The position numbers were made by a program, and so were the translations under genes. A stretch of DNA of 64,000 nucleotides from Neodontobutis hainanensis. Taxonomy: Eukaryota; Chordata; Actinopteri; Gobiiformes; Odontobutidae. The notes beneath the pieces are model-generated. The model was not told the origin of the DNA. It did not search any database and worked only from the letters and a program-made list of their open reading frames with translations. Of this stretch, positions 34,691 to 47,723 are shown in pieces (positions within the stretch are counted from its first letter, which is position 1; the number at the start of each line of letters is the position of its first letter). Location: assembly GCA_024349245.1 (NCBI GenBank), contig JALDNG010000021.1:2566501-2630500 (forward strand). Direction: 5' to 3'.

Positions 34691-35591
34691 GTAACTGTCC
34701 CGGGTTTAGATCTTATAACAGTTTTTGTTTTTGACTTGTTAATGGCTTTAGTGGTGACATTGCAAAGGCACATCCACACCTCTTCTTTGTGCAGCCTGCA
34801 AGCAGCTATGGAAGCCCTGCAGGGACATGTTGTTGTGTGTAAATTGAGGAATAAATTATAGACAAATGCAAAGTGTTGACTCATATAGACACCCACTGAG
34901 TTCATTTAACGGCTATTTTGCTGTGTGCGCAGAAACATAAAACCAGAATAAAAAATTGCAATTATACTCTAGCTTTAAATGCATATCTTGTTTTTTTTAA
35001 ATGACTGTGGAGAAGACGTTAACAAGAAATAATGAGGATCTTCCATTAAAACAGCAGGAGGAGGAACAAATGAAAGAGCGATTTGTTTACGGAGCCAGTT
35101 GACATTTCTTTATTTGCTGACTGTAAACGGGGTGTGCTGCGTTTTTCACTCAGCGACAACGGGAGACGGAGACGTGTAGCATCAGCGGACGTCATCTCAG
35201 TTTTTTTTTTTGTTACCTCCCCTGAGTTACTGTGTCCAGTCTCCTTTTGTCTCTGTCCCTCTGCGTCTGACAGGAGCAGCTCTGTTTCAGCTCTGTGACC
35301 CCTCGACATTCATACCCACGTGTCCCGCCACATCAGCGACTTCAGAGGATCACCTTTAACACAGACTTCTATAAATACACTTTTATTTTCTGAACCCCTA
35401 AAAAGCCTGTTTCATCAATAGTTTATGTAAGTTTTATTTTGGAGGATTGGTTTACCACATAAAGCAGAGCAGCCAGTGTTTAAGTCCCAGCTTTGACTGC
35501 TTTCTATGTCATCCACCTTTTTTATCCACATTTCCTGCCTTCTCACAGTCGCTCTGTGTTCCAGCTGATACTGTCCAAAATATTATTCTTA

Positions 35592-35925
35592 AAGCAGCCC
35601 TGAGTAACTTTCAGCCAGCAGAGGGCGCATATCCAAATCTGTAAAACCGGGCAGTCAGTGGCACAATACTGGTTTTACGACTATCCAAGCTAAAGGTTTG
35701 TAAGAAATGTCTTTACAAACATTACTCTTTTATGTATTGGTCTATTTTCTTTATTATGTGTCGTGCGGTAAAGCCTCACTCAGGAAAGTTACTGGAGGTT
35801 TCTGTTCAGCTGAGGGTGCTGTGTCAGTTAAAGACATGATTCTAGCAGTCTAATGTTTAAGAACCATTAAAAGGATTTTAAGAATATATATTTTTGGGCT
35901 AAAAGTTACACAGTGCTGCTTTAAA
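35592..35925. mobile_element. MITE-like family 2, copy 2
   Basis: Both inverted termini are visible: 'aaagcagccctgagtaactt' then 'tcagcc' at the left, and 'gggctaaaagttacacagtg' then 'ctgcttt' at the right. The length is about 334 bp with no coding sequence. The best-bounded copy of the family. Confidence 0.7.
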
Positions 35926-36039
35926 AAAATATTGAGTAGAAAAAAAACTAAATGAGAAAGGGCGATGCATCAAACTAATGACCTGAGTCAGGACTCAAAC
36001 CTGCTTTGTTTACATGGTTTCTGATTTACCATCAGACCT

Positions 36040-36390
36040 GAACGCATCATCCAGAGCTCACCTCACTGTTATATTCAAATGAGAAGATCATCACATTATT
36101 CAGCACATCCCAAACACAGCTTGGCCCCATATTAAGTGCCTCTGTGCGGCTGCTGCTGACTAACCTGCTCTCCTGTGACCCCCGCTGCCCGGGGCTCGCC
36201 CTCATGCAGCCGGCCCTAATTGCCTTCGAATTAGCAAGGCCTAATGTGACGTTGCAAAGGGCGACGGTACCTCGCTGCCCTTTGGCCTTTGGCTGAACAG
36301 CACATGTCACAGACAATCACCTGACGACTCTCAGCAGCCTCCCTCTTCCTCTCGTTCGGCTCCGAGATCAGCCGCTCGGCGCAGCTCGGT
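36040..36390. other. candidate conserved non-coding block
   Basis: A repeat-free block of raised GC content with a compact core near 36205-36300 (gccggccctaattgccttcg, aattagcaaggcctaatgtg), a near-palindrome around TTCGAA. It could be a CNE/enhancer. The open frames over it show no protein family. Confidence 0.3.
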
Positions 36391-39269
36391 GTCAAGTGCT
36401 CTTATGTGAGCAGAGGAAGCTGTTGTCATTGCCTGCTGCAGTCATTATGAGTCTGGAGCCGCACTCAGCCTGTGTCTCACGAGGACAACAGCGTGCATTC
36501 GTTTATGGAGCTCTCAAGAACATGCTTTTATTTACAAATGTGTGCAGCAGAGTCGTTGTGGATGGAGAAAATACTAACAACATGGCTCTGGCTGTTGTTG
36601 GCGGTATTGGCATTGTACAGAGTAGTTGAAAATATTGAATAAGATCTGTTAGATAACAGTGACCGTGGCCTTAGTCAGATCAGCAGTGACCAGCAGTGTC
36701 TATAAAAACTGATTCTTTGAGACATACAGACGGCTGATGGCAGGGAAATATATACAAGGAAGCAATACATTCAGAGAAAACATGTCTTCTCTATAAAATG
36801 TAAAAACAGATATTTAACACACATTTGAAGGGATATTCATTAGATATTTACGAGGCTTGTTTGGTGCTCATTGCTGCAGGTGTGTCTTTGTCCTAACATA
36901 GTCTCTAGTCCGTTTCCACTGAGAAGTAACGGTTCAAGTAACACCTGAGGAGGCTCCTTTTTCCAGTGTGGCATGTGCTACGTAAACAATGAGGTCATGC
37001 AAGTGCCACGTAAGCTGGGTTTCTATATGAACTGTGAATGAAGAGTAAATCCTTGTGTGTAAGAGGTTAGAGGTAAAGTTGTACTGCTGCAATAAACAGT
37101 AGTAGAAGAAGATTGTCTCTGGTTTCTTGAACTTCAAATTAAAAAGGTTGCTTAGTTTCCTTTGTTTTTAGAAACTCAAACCAAACGAGAGCTGTACAAT
37201 GTTGACTCAATATAAACCAGAAACAATTTTTTTTTTTTTTTTTGTATGATTTGATTGTTTCACAAAAGGAGACACACATCAATTGAGAAAACAGTCTTTT
37301 GTAAAATATTTTTTTATTTATCTGTCCTTTTGGAAAGTGGACAACCAAAAGCCAAATCGTATCCAAGTATACATATGCTTTTTTTGGGACTTTTGTATCC
37401 ATTTTGACAAAAAAACTCTCCCGCATTGATCTGATTTGTATTACTTCAGTAAAAACGAGTTCTATTTTCAAATCCCACATACAACCTCCTAATCCAAACC
37501 CTCAGTCTCTTCCAGTTTGTGAGTTTTTGTGTTTATGTGGTTTCAAGGTTACAGTTTCTCATCTTTCACTGACATTCATTCAGGTTTTAGTGTTCAAAAC
37601 TTAACCCGGAAATTCTGTTCTTTTTCATAAAAACTTAATTCTGCCAATCTCTATAAAATAAATGAGTCACAGCTTTTTCTTGTGCTGAAGTTTGCCAGTA
37701 AAAGTATCAAATGTTAAATATTTATAAAAAATATGAGAGATAATAAAGTGTCGATAATGTGAATAATAACAAAATGATGCAGAAATGAAATTGAGTCTCG
37801 TTGATTGTCTTTTAACTCCCAGCTCAAACCTTGAACATTTTTTTTAATTTAGTATTATTTGTTTAGCACAATTCAGGCTTTAAGGTCCCAATACGTACAT
37901 TTTCTTTTTATTATTATTTATTAAATAGTGACAATGCATAAAAAATCTGTAACAGTTGTAAATATGCCAAATAGCAGAAGTGATAGTCTCCAGGCAACAT
38001 TACAAAGACAACACTAAAACAGTAAAAGACTAAAAGTGGTCACAGTGTTTGTTTTCCTTTATTCACTGTTTGAAATGTGATTTAAACGAGTGTCTCTGAC
38101 CCTCTTATTTACAGCAGGAGACTGTTCTAAGGTTGGTTCCTTTGACTGACAGTCTCACAGTCTCATTGAGCCGTGGCCCTGGGACCAGTCCCAAAAGAGG
38201 TTTCTTGTCAAAGATTTTTATAACTGATTTTAAAAAAGTGATACAGTTGGTTTAAGTGTTGTTAAGCACCTGCTCCAGCTCTTCAGTCGGGAACAGGTAG
38301 AAGAGGTTTCACTCACACTTCTCCAAATCGTATGTGCACTAATATTTTTTTACATTATTCAGCTGCTGGTGATAAATCCATTGAGGTCATTGAGATGTCT
38401 GACAAATAGCCACATCTTGCATTGAACTCAGGTGTCATGTTGCTTCTGTAACACATTAATAATCCACGCCACAGAAAAGAGAAGGCTTCTGTAACTTATC
38501 TTGTTCAAAACTGCGATTCCATTTCCTCTGTTATGTCACACACAAAAATAATGTAAAGCAGAAGTTATTACATTATTTGGACAAAAGAGGGAAAAGCAGG
38601 ACATGATGGTCACAGTTGACTGGTTGTAGCTAGTGACGCTAACAGACAGAAGTATTAGGAGTCCGTCAATACAACCATCATTATTATAAAAAGATGATAT
38701 AAAGTATTAAAACTAGACTAGTAGTGTTCTTTGATAATCAGATCTATCTGTCTGACCCTAACCCTAGTAGTGCCACACCTCACACCCCTCCTTTCTACAA
38801 ATTGTAAGCGTCTATGGTGGCCCTGCAGGGACACGCTGAAAAAGGTCTGATTATTTTAGAAACATATTGAGTTCATGAATGTCTTAATCCATCATGCAAG
38901 ATGGTGTCCGAAATCAATGTACTTCTCCTTCAACAGTGCTCAGTTTGTCACCTCGGGCCTCAGGTTTGTCTGCTGTAGTTGTAACAGGCTACTTCTCGAA
39001 GGGTTTAATGAAGCTTTACATGTTTAGTAAACTCTGTTTTAGTTACTTTGACCGCTGACGTTACACGAGACAAAGCTCTTCCTGCAAAAAACACCCTCTT
39101 ACTCATCTTAAAGGAGTTATTTATCAGCTCAGTCTGCATTTCCCAGTCCTAAATAAATATAATACAGATCTTGTGGGAGTTTACGGTAAATCCTAAAACT
39201 ATTTTTCTTCATGTGTCGGTATTTCTTTACAAGCCACTCCATCAAACACCACGCTCCTATTTTTATCCT

Positions 39270-39720
39270 GTGCTTCTTCGCTGAACAATCTGACATTATC
39301 ATATTTTTCAGGCGTTATGCTCGCTCCAACATACATGCAGCCATTAATTATATTTGTGTGTGAAACGCTCCTCGAGTTTTTAATTACACACTAATCACTA
39401 ATGGCAGTCTCAGTATTAAATTCTTAATTAAAAGCCTGAATTTCTGCAGCAGTCTCCTTGAGGATTTGGCACCGGTCCAACGCGGCGTTTCCCTCTCGAA
39501 CCAGTCAGGCCTGGAGCACCCTCCATATGGCTAATAATAGGCTTTTTGCTGCTGCTCCTTGCACACAGGAATGCAACAATTATACCACAAAATGAGCTTA
39601 TTCATTAGCAACTCGTCGTGATCCACAAAGAGACATGGGCCTGTCTTTTGTCAGATCCAAATGACAGCCACATTAGCAGTTTCCTTATAAAACGGCAGAT
39701 GTATGGTGAATGTTTTGAAT
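39270..39720. other. candidate conserved non-coding block, dense TAATTA sites
   Basis: Contains many homeodomain-type cores within 450 bp (gcagccattaattatatttg, gagtttttaattacacacta, aaattcttaattaaaagcct, ccatatggctaataataggc, gagcttattcattagcaact). No transposon ends or splice-bounded exons are present. Of the non-coding blocks in the window this has the most enhancer-like texture. Confidence 0.35.
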
Positions 39721-40410
39721 CTCTCCGGCTTACGTTTAGTCTTTTCGGTGCATTTTAGCGATTGTTGAATGTGTCATTGAAGTGGAAAGAGCTAAAAAAG
39801 TGGTGTCGTGTTTGAAGTTAAAGGCTCAAAGAAGGTTTTCAGGGTCAGGCAGCTCGTAAATGTTGCACAAAGCACTGAAGCAGGTTGGAGAATGGGTTAG
39901 ACAACAATAGATGTCATGGAATAAAGCAGATTAAAGAAATGCAAAGGAAATATTGTTTGTGTCAAATGTTAACAGTAAGTCACAATAAATAAGACCTCTG
40001 TAGACAAAGACATTATAAAACACTATTGGGCTTGTATATAAAGGTTGTCTACTCTAGATGTTAGTTACAGTCTTTTAGTTTTGTAGCTTCCTTCAAACTG
40101 TGTAATTTTGTTTTTGTTTGTTGCAGCGTGATTCTTGTGTTGTAGCTTTAAACCAGCGGACGTACAATGAGCAAATGTAAGCTAACGACTTACCTCAGAG
40201 GCTGTCTCGTAGAATATATTAACTATAATCTGCGTTCACTTGGATGCACTCTTTTGTTAAAAACGCTGTATGTCCGCCAGGCCAGTAGGGGCGCTGTGAA
40301 CCCTGCCGCTGCTAATGCAACAATCATTACACCTTAAGAGAATTCATGCCCTAACCTTTTGGCTTTTTCTGGGGCAGCTCTGATAAACTCTGAAACTTCA
40401 GAATGGCTCT

Positions 40411-40930
40411 AGATAGGAGTGTAACAGATTGTAACTGACCCGTGCGGCTCACGTCCCACGGCTCGGCGCGCACGTGACCCGCGGATTATACTTTATGATT
40501 TATCTTCATTTCATTATTTTAACGATTGCAAAGTGAAAAAGTCAAGCAGTCATTTGTTCACGTGACAGCCACAATTGCTTGCAGATTATTAAAGTTCTAG
40601 TCGTTCTAAAGTTCTAAATTTCACAATATAAAGCTGTAATATTTTGTTTTTTTTAATCAATAAACTGTTCTCACAGGCTTGTCCAGTATCTCTCTGAGTT
40701 TGTTTGGGAGTAGTTTCATTATTAATTACTGCATAATTCTCTCATAATTCAGCTTCATACATCATAACAGACCGTAATCATAACCCTGTTTTGCAAAGGA
40801 CTAGAAAAGGGCTTAAATCAAATCATTTTCAGGAAACATCTTTTTTTTTTTTCTTTTTTTTTTTGCTGATCCCAAAAATGATCTGATCCATGACTCAATA
40901 ACCGTAATGTGATCCGAACCTAGATGTGTA
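40411..40930. mobile_element. non-autonomous DNA transposon remnant
   Basis: The left side reads 'taggagtgtaacagattgta' then 'actgacccgtgcggctcacg', and the right side 'gatccatgactcaataaccg' and 'gtgatccgaacc'. These are motifs I associate with the ends of a widespread fish element with GTGTAACGGATC-type termini. No coding sequence is present. Confidence 0.45.
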
Positions 40931-41134
40931 GTACTTTTACAATCAGACCAATACTATCAGACCATGAGATTATAAACATTTGTGGTTCTACTTGCTGTGT
41001 GTTGCCAATAGCCAATAGCTGTCTGGGATGTTATGATCTTCACAGTTTACACGACGCAGCGGGAGACAGTATAACATAAAAACAACGTGAAATCTTATTC
41101 TATTTATTTATTTATGAATCATCACGTTTTCGAG

Positions 41135-41340
41135 GGAGGGGCTTATCATTCACCAGGGACAATTTAAAGTTGCCAATTAATCTATACATTCATGTCTTTG
41201 ATCGGTGGGAGGAAGCCAGAGTACCCGGAGAGAACCCACAGGAACACATGGAGGACATGCAGACTCCTCAAAGCCGGCTTTTGAACTCACAACCTTTTTG
41301 TTGTGAGGCAGAAGTGCTAACCACTCTGCCACTTGCACCC
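41135..41340 (-). mobile_element. tRNA-derived SINE, DANA/HE1-like, with head
   Basis: On the minus strand the A box (GTGGCAGAGTGGTTAGCAC) lies at about 41310-41330 and a weak B box (gtgagttcaaaag) at about 41280-41292. The body shows 'gtgggaggaagccagagtac' and 'ccggagagaacccacaggaa' on the + strand. The other copies are at 3645-3870 and 14700-14965. Confidence 0.7.
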
Positions 41341-43373
41341 TAATTTATCATTAATTCAAGTTGATTCAAGTTAAGAGAGACACCTTATTTGGTGACTTAT
41401 TATTGTAACATCATCATTTTACCTGAACAATTAATTCAGGACCAAAATTATGAGAAGAGACATTTTTGTTTCTTTTGCAATCCATTATTGTGCTATGAAG
41501 ATTGAAAATACAGTGTTAAAGCCATAGCAAAGACAATCACTGCCAGTGTCAATTATAACTCTTAAAAAACATTTATTTAGAGCCATGTGTTTTACTTTCA
41601 TGTCTTATCAAGATATGGATCTCGATTTAAAATAAAGACTAAATGATGAATGGTCCAGAAGCTTTATGCAACAAAAGATTAGACACCAACAATGTAAGGG
41701 CATTTATCCGAGTTCACAAGCTTCTTTCTTTAAAGCACATTCACAGTGACATGCAGTACACTACTCATTTGTAATTATAATAAAATTAAGACTGCAAAGA
41801 TGTATACTTTGCTCAGAAGCAGTGAAGTAGCCAGAAAAAGGCTGGTTATTGAATAATCTCACCTAAACAGCCGTATCACCCAAATTAGTTTCTACAGACA
41901 GGAAATCAAACTTATAAAATGTTTTTTTTTTTTAATTCAGCCAAATCTCTACAAGCCTTACTTTTCATAAAAAAACTAGACAAAGCTTTTCTTTTGGCTC
42001 TGAGCGGTCGTCTCTGGCTCCAGATCAGGTGACACGCGTCTCGTGTTTGCAACATGCCAAATGCCAAAACCAAACGCATCACTCCTTCTTGTCTCTCTTT
42101 GGACAAATAAACATCAACGGTGAGCGCCGCTGCCAACATCTGTTCCCCAGGAGACACTGAAGTCTGCTCTGTGACCTGCCTCTGGGGTTTGGGATTTTTA
42201 GAAAACCAAACTTATTTACATATATTCTTGAGTAGGTGTAAAAATATGAATGTCACCTTCTGCACTGATAAATTTTATAATCAAGAAGTCGACTAATTAC
42301 AGCGAAAGGCCATTGGGTTTAATATTCACACTGATTAATCAGACTGGAGACTCATAAATGATGTTAGTGTCTTCATCACAGCCACAGATTGTGTCTTATG
42401 TTTAGAAAAAATACTTTATTCAGTGTCAGAATGACCAACACCATATATTTAAATAAAGATGACACAGTGTGACTTTTTACTGCTCGTGAATCAGTCCAAG
42501 TGTGTTTCAAAAAGAGTATCTGCATTATTGAAGTAAATAGGTGTCAGTGCTCACCTGAGGTTGTTTTCCTTTTTATCCAAAATAAATTCTAGACAATGTT
42601 CATGTGTTCACAGCCATTTCCTGTTTAATCATTGGCTTCAGCTCAAAGGCTCGTCCAGATATTACTCTGTACTCTCCACTTTTTCAGCCTCTTGTGCAGT
42701 CTTTCTTCATTACTGCCGTAAACCTTTCTGTCTGCTGTGCCAGTTTTTTTTCTGCTGGACGGATCATTGGGCACTAGGTCACACAGAACAACAAACATTT
42801 ATCAGTATTTTGATTTCCATTGTATAGATGATTACAATTTTTCTGGGTGTTTGTATTTAAAAACTTCTACCGGAGTCTTTTTTCCGACACTTACTCACAG
42901 CTCTTCCGTTGAACCGAGCTAAATGTCAATCAATGTTTCTCAATGTTAAAAGAAACTGTTCTTTCTTGATATTTCTTGCAAGACAAATGTAAACCCTGCT
43001 TTCATTATTGTTTCTTTTTCCAGTGGCACATGCGTTCAGCTGCTTTAACAATAGGCTCAGATACAAAAGGAAAAGTATAGAATTGTATCTTCACATTTGC
43101 ATCATGGAAACACAAGGAGAAAAGTAGGCTGTCACACTCGGCCGGAATGTACCTCACAAGCACCTCCTTCCTCTGTGTCCTCCTCCTCTTCCTCAGACTA
43201 ACACAGAGCCGCTGACACAAGCTGTCACCTCTCCAACAGCCACCGACAGGCCGTGGGCTGCTGTGACCTCTCACAGAACCTACTTAGGTCTCTGAGTTCA
43301 GTTTGAAACCGCACAGGTCAACAGGACTATTATCCTTACACAGTTTTTATCAGATCTTCAATCAGACTTCATC

Positions 43374-44612
43374 AGTGATGTGCTTGAGTGAAGTGTTTTA
43401 ATTTTAGATTTAGTCTAGTCTTTGTGTGAAGCTGTTGTTTTAGTTTTTATTAGTTTTAATCATGTTCATACTTCATAATTTTTTTTTTTAAGTCTAGTCA
43501 AGTTTAGTCTAGCTCGAGTGTGAACATTTTAGTCTTATTTTAATCAGAATTTTACACTAGTTTTAGTCAATTCAAATGGTATTTTAGTATATTTTAATAC
43601 ACATTACACTCTCTCACAAACAAATATACACACATGCTAGTCACACACGTTAGTCTCAGACGTTTTCAGCTCCAGTGGCTAACGTTTAAAGCCAACGTTA
43701 AAATGAGACACATTAACCACAGCCTCATGAAAAGCATGAGCTTTCTAAAATAGAAAGTAATGTTATGTTAATGTCTGGATTTACCTCAGTCTCATTATGG
43801 AATGCTTTGAGATGTCTGTGTTTTTTTTTTCCTAGGATTTTGTGGCCACATCTTTTTCCACAACACATTCTATTTTCTCTTCCACTTCTATGTAGTGAAG
43901 GTTTATTGTTTTGTTGAACCCTGGCTGGCCGCCCATCGGCCCATTTCTCTGTGTCAGACTTTACTTTGTTTGTTGTCGTCTAAATAATTCCGTGAGTGAG
44001 GCTTGAGAAAGTGACGGTGCCTGTGTCTGCGCAGCTCGATGCAAACAGAAATACTTCCATCCATCTTCTACCACTTATCCGGGGCCGGGTTCCGGGGCCA
44101 GCAGTCTAAGCAGAGATGCACAGACTTCACTCTCCCCAGACACTTCCTCCAGCTCTTCCGGGGGGGATACCGAGGTGTTCCCAGGCCAGCCGAGAGACAT
44201 AGTCCCTCCAGCGTGTCCTAGGTCTTCCCCGGGGTCCTAGGGGGGTGTGCCCGGAACACCTCCCTAGGGAGGCGTCCAGGAGGCCCGAGTGAGTGACCGA
44301 GCGTCCCTTACCCTATCTCTAAGGGAGCGCCCCGCCACCCTGCGGAGAAAGCTCATTTTGGCCGCTTGTATCTGATCAGAAATACTGCAAAATATAAATA
44401 TAGCGAATAAACAAGATGAAATAACGTTATAACATTTAGTTTTGTCTTGGTCAACAATAATTATGTTTTTATTCATTAAGAATTGTGTGTGTGTGTGTGT
44501 GTCATCGTTGTCACATGACCAGCGTTTACGTTGCAGCTGGTCTCATTTTCGTCACGTGATTAAGGTTTGTTGACGACGTTATTGAATTTTTGTTGATGAA
44601 AGCAACACTACT
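43374..44612. mobile_element. possible DNA transposon hosting the LINE insertion
   Basis: The flanks of the LINE fragment look like the two halves of a common fish element: a left arm rich in TTTAGTCTAGT and TTTTAGTC (43405-43600) and a right arm 'gtttgttgacgacgttattg' ending 'gatgaaagcaacacta'. The termini are too diverged to pair with confidence, so the extent is approximate. Confidence 0.35.
44056..44376 (-). pseudogene. 5'-truncated RTE/Rex-type LINE, C-terminal end of reverse-transcriptase ORF
   Basis: The minus strand encodes the C-terminal part of a LINE polyprotein. A first block reads MSFLRRVAGRSLRDRVR (about 44285-44350). A second reads WRDYVSRLAWEHLGIPPEEL (about 44150-44210) and continues to a TAA stop at 44075-44077. 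The sequence normally between these blocks is missing, so there is an internal deletion. The 3' untranslated part is only about 20 bp and ends in GATGGATGG, the short tetranucleotide tail known for RTE-clade elements. CAGAAATACT occurs on both sides (44046-44055, 44377-44386), a 10-bp target-site duplication. Confidence 0.8.
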
Positions 44613-46659
44613 TGTGTGTGTGTGTCTCTGTAACACTCTTTATGTAAAGTGGATCAATGCTTACCTTCCTCACAGAGACGGCTTGAGCCTCCTCTATGTA
44701 ACTGGGTTTTTGTGTAATACCTATTATCCTGTGTAAACATATATACAGCCAGTGCTCATCACTTCAACCTATATTTGCATTATAACCAGGATCTTTATGA
44801 GAAGGTAACAGTCCCTGTGAGTGTTGCCACAGGGTTTGTCTTCAGTGTTCAGTGGGTAAACATCCTGAATAGTTAGTCTTGCTGTAACGGCACAAAAATA
44901 ATCAGTAATTTTTATGGAAAGTGGAGTTTATTGTGGGAGAATACACTATTAAACTGTAATTTATACCACTAGTTTAGTTTAGTTCACTAGTTTGGCTTTA
45001 TCATCATATTTGTGCGGTGATCTTTCCTTTACTGTGAATTGTTTTGCCCAAGTGACTCTGTGAAGATACAGTCTCTACTTTACAGTTCTACAATTTATTC
45101 ATATGGAATATAAACAGTCCCAGCACAAAAAACTATCTGGAGTTGACAATATGTAGAGCCGAGTTAACTGGCAGACAATGTAAACTTGTTTTTACAGGTC
45201 ATGTTTCGAAAATACAGGCCTTTGGTTAGGTTTAGGGAAACATCTTCAGGTGTGAAAGTGCCAGCTACTCTTTGGTCTCAGGTCCGGACTAAACTGAACC
45301 ACGGTCCGGTTTGTTAGTAGTGTTAAAGCGCATCTGCCGATAGGACATTCGGACCAAATGCAGAAAGTTACGACCACACAAAGGGTAAACGGAGGGAAAC
45401 GGGCAAAATGGGAAAAAAAAAGCCTTAAACCGTGCATTTAAAGTCCTTATATTAATACCATGTTGGCCCGACTCTGATTGAGAATATGATTGCTGATTAT
45501 TGTATTTTTTAGTTCACCAAAGTAACGCTCCTGTTGCCAGGACGACAGTGAAAACAGCTTTAGGCAAAGTCCGAAAGTTTAAAAACTGCCGCGTGAACAC
45601 CACTAATACGGACCTTCAGGAGAGAAAATGGCTCTAGTGAGACCACAAAAAGCATTTTGAATTGTTACTGAAACACTTAAGAAAGTCCTTGTGATTGATT
45701 TCTGTTCCATTGCTTTAACTCGCTTCAGTGTATCGGTACTTACACTACATACTTATATTTGACACTTAAGTGTGCTACAGGTCTGTATTATTGTAATAAC
45801 CATCATGAGAGCGGGTCAATTAGCAGCTAATGAGCAGAGTAGCACAGACGAGCTGTAGCCGACCACCAGAGAGAGAACTGTGACAGAACCCCAGCTCCCC
45901 CTCAGGAGACAAACTAAACGTTACAGTAAACACAGGACGTCTGTTCAGAAAAAGGCAGAAATGTAAATGGAGTTCAATAAATGGGTGAGTGATTGAAAAC
46001 ATTTTTCTCTAAACGGAGTAATGTGTAACAAACGAGGCTCTGTTGGTTTTATTCTAGTGTTGACAGTGAACAGATGATAAATAATAGTTTATCTCAGGTG
46101 TGCTGAGACTCTGCGGTGACACAGGATTCTTTAGACTTGTGTAAGTGCACATATCGCGGCGCGGCTAATTTTATTAATTAACGAAGTCACAAACTGACAA
46201 AGTTGTTGTGAGTTTGGATGTGTCAATAAAAAAATGGATTTTGAATCTGGATGTGATTGGCATTCCAAAGCAGAGTGTGGAAAATATTTGTCACACATTC
46301 CTGTTAGGAATGACATTTATCTGTTTTAATATTTTAACCATGATTGTTGTTGTTCCTGACTGAAGTAAAATGCTGCATATTACAGAATTATACATTCAGA
46401 GCTCAAAAAGCCGTGATACTCAAGTCAGGTATCAAACTGAACTCAAAATTTTGGAGTCGTGACAACACTACTTCCATTTAATCAACCATTATATATTTTT
46501 TTCAAATCAACACTACTGATGTCATATACTCATAAACAATTAATTTATCGAATCTGGCAAATGAGTGAAAGAATAATGAAGTGATTTAGTTGGTCTGGAA
46601 AGCTACATTTTGCCTCTGACAATGACTTCTCCCATCAGACTTTAAATTATCTTGTTACT

Positions 46660-47000
46660 TGTCTCTCAGTGTCTCTAGATCCTGAGGCTCTGGCCGACAC
46701 ACACCTGCAGTCAGCCGTACACTTCCTCATTTGCAGCTGTAGTTCGGCTCAGACCCAGCTGCACCTCTTTCTTTCTCGGCACAAACATCTTCAGTGCAGG
46801 AGCGAGGGAGCGCAGGGCGGGGGAAGGGTCCATCAAATGAAATGAATATGTATTAGATGCTGGTTTTTGAAGCCGTGACTTGTATTCAGCGCGGCATTTC
46901 TCACCGAGCGTCTGTCACTCCGGCTCCATCAGGTTATAATAAGGTGTCTCTCCTCGACTCTCGGCCCCAGAGACTCTTACTTCTAAGACACCTGTCCGTT
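46660..47000. other. candidate conserved non-coding block
   Basis: A repeat-free block (ctcatttgcagctgtagttc, aaatgaaatgaatatgtatt, cagcgcggcatttctcaccg) with higher GC than the intron average. There is no protein frame or splice context. Status is uncertain. Confidence 0.25.
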
Positions 47001-47723
47001 TAAAGCCGTGCCTACTTCTCATTTCTTTGTGCCCTGCTTCCTTTCCTCCTCTCAGCTCCTGCTTCTTTGCATTGTCTTCAAAACTTCACCGCACTTCACC
47101 CTCTTCTTATGCACGGCCTGAGTTCAGCTGCAAGTTAATAAAATATCTCCGGTTCCCTTGTCTCCCAATATCCTCTGCTGCTCTGTATTCCAGTGTTTGT
47201 GAGTCTGTTGTTGGGCCGTGGGAGGAGGACTACCTCTAACAGGCTGCACTGATGCTGAAGGGCAGACTCAGTGCATTGTGGGTGTGCATCAGACTCAACA
47301 GGACCTCCACAGGTTAATGCCTTTTTGGCAAACCTTTAGCCTCCTGACCCTCTGTCTCCCACCAGACAAACTTTCTCTGGGAGGCAGGCTTTTCCTTCGT
47401 AGCTGTTAAAACTCTTAACTTTTCTTTCTTTATAGGCTCTTTTCATGTTCACCCAGAGCTTATGGTTAGGTGGCCAAGATCAGACTTTCACAGACCTTGT
47501 GGCTCTCAGGCCTAACAACTTGGTTAATAAAGTCAAACTAAAATATGTGAACCATTAGATAATTTTCTGTGATGACCCCTAACATAAAACATTGCACTCT
47601 AATAATATTACACTAAAATCTACACTATACATACATTTAAGAAAGTTTATTTGCAAAAACAGATAAATGCAATTTTGGAAATCAGTGAACTAAGGCTTGT
47701 AATTTATTCTTTGCAGAGCCCTG

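Noticed and set aside
45240..45620. A possible DNA transposon with GGTCCGGAC-type left end and 'acggacc' right end
   Set aside because: The text looks repeat-like, but I could not pair the termini or find a second copy in the window, so it is not listed as a feature.
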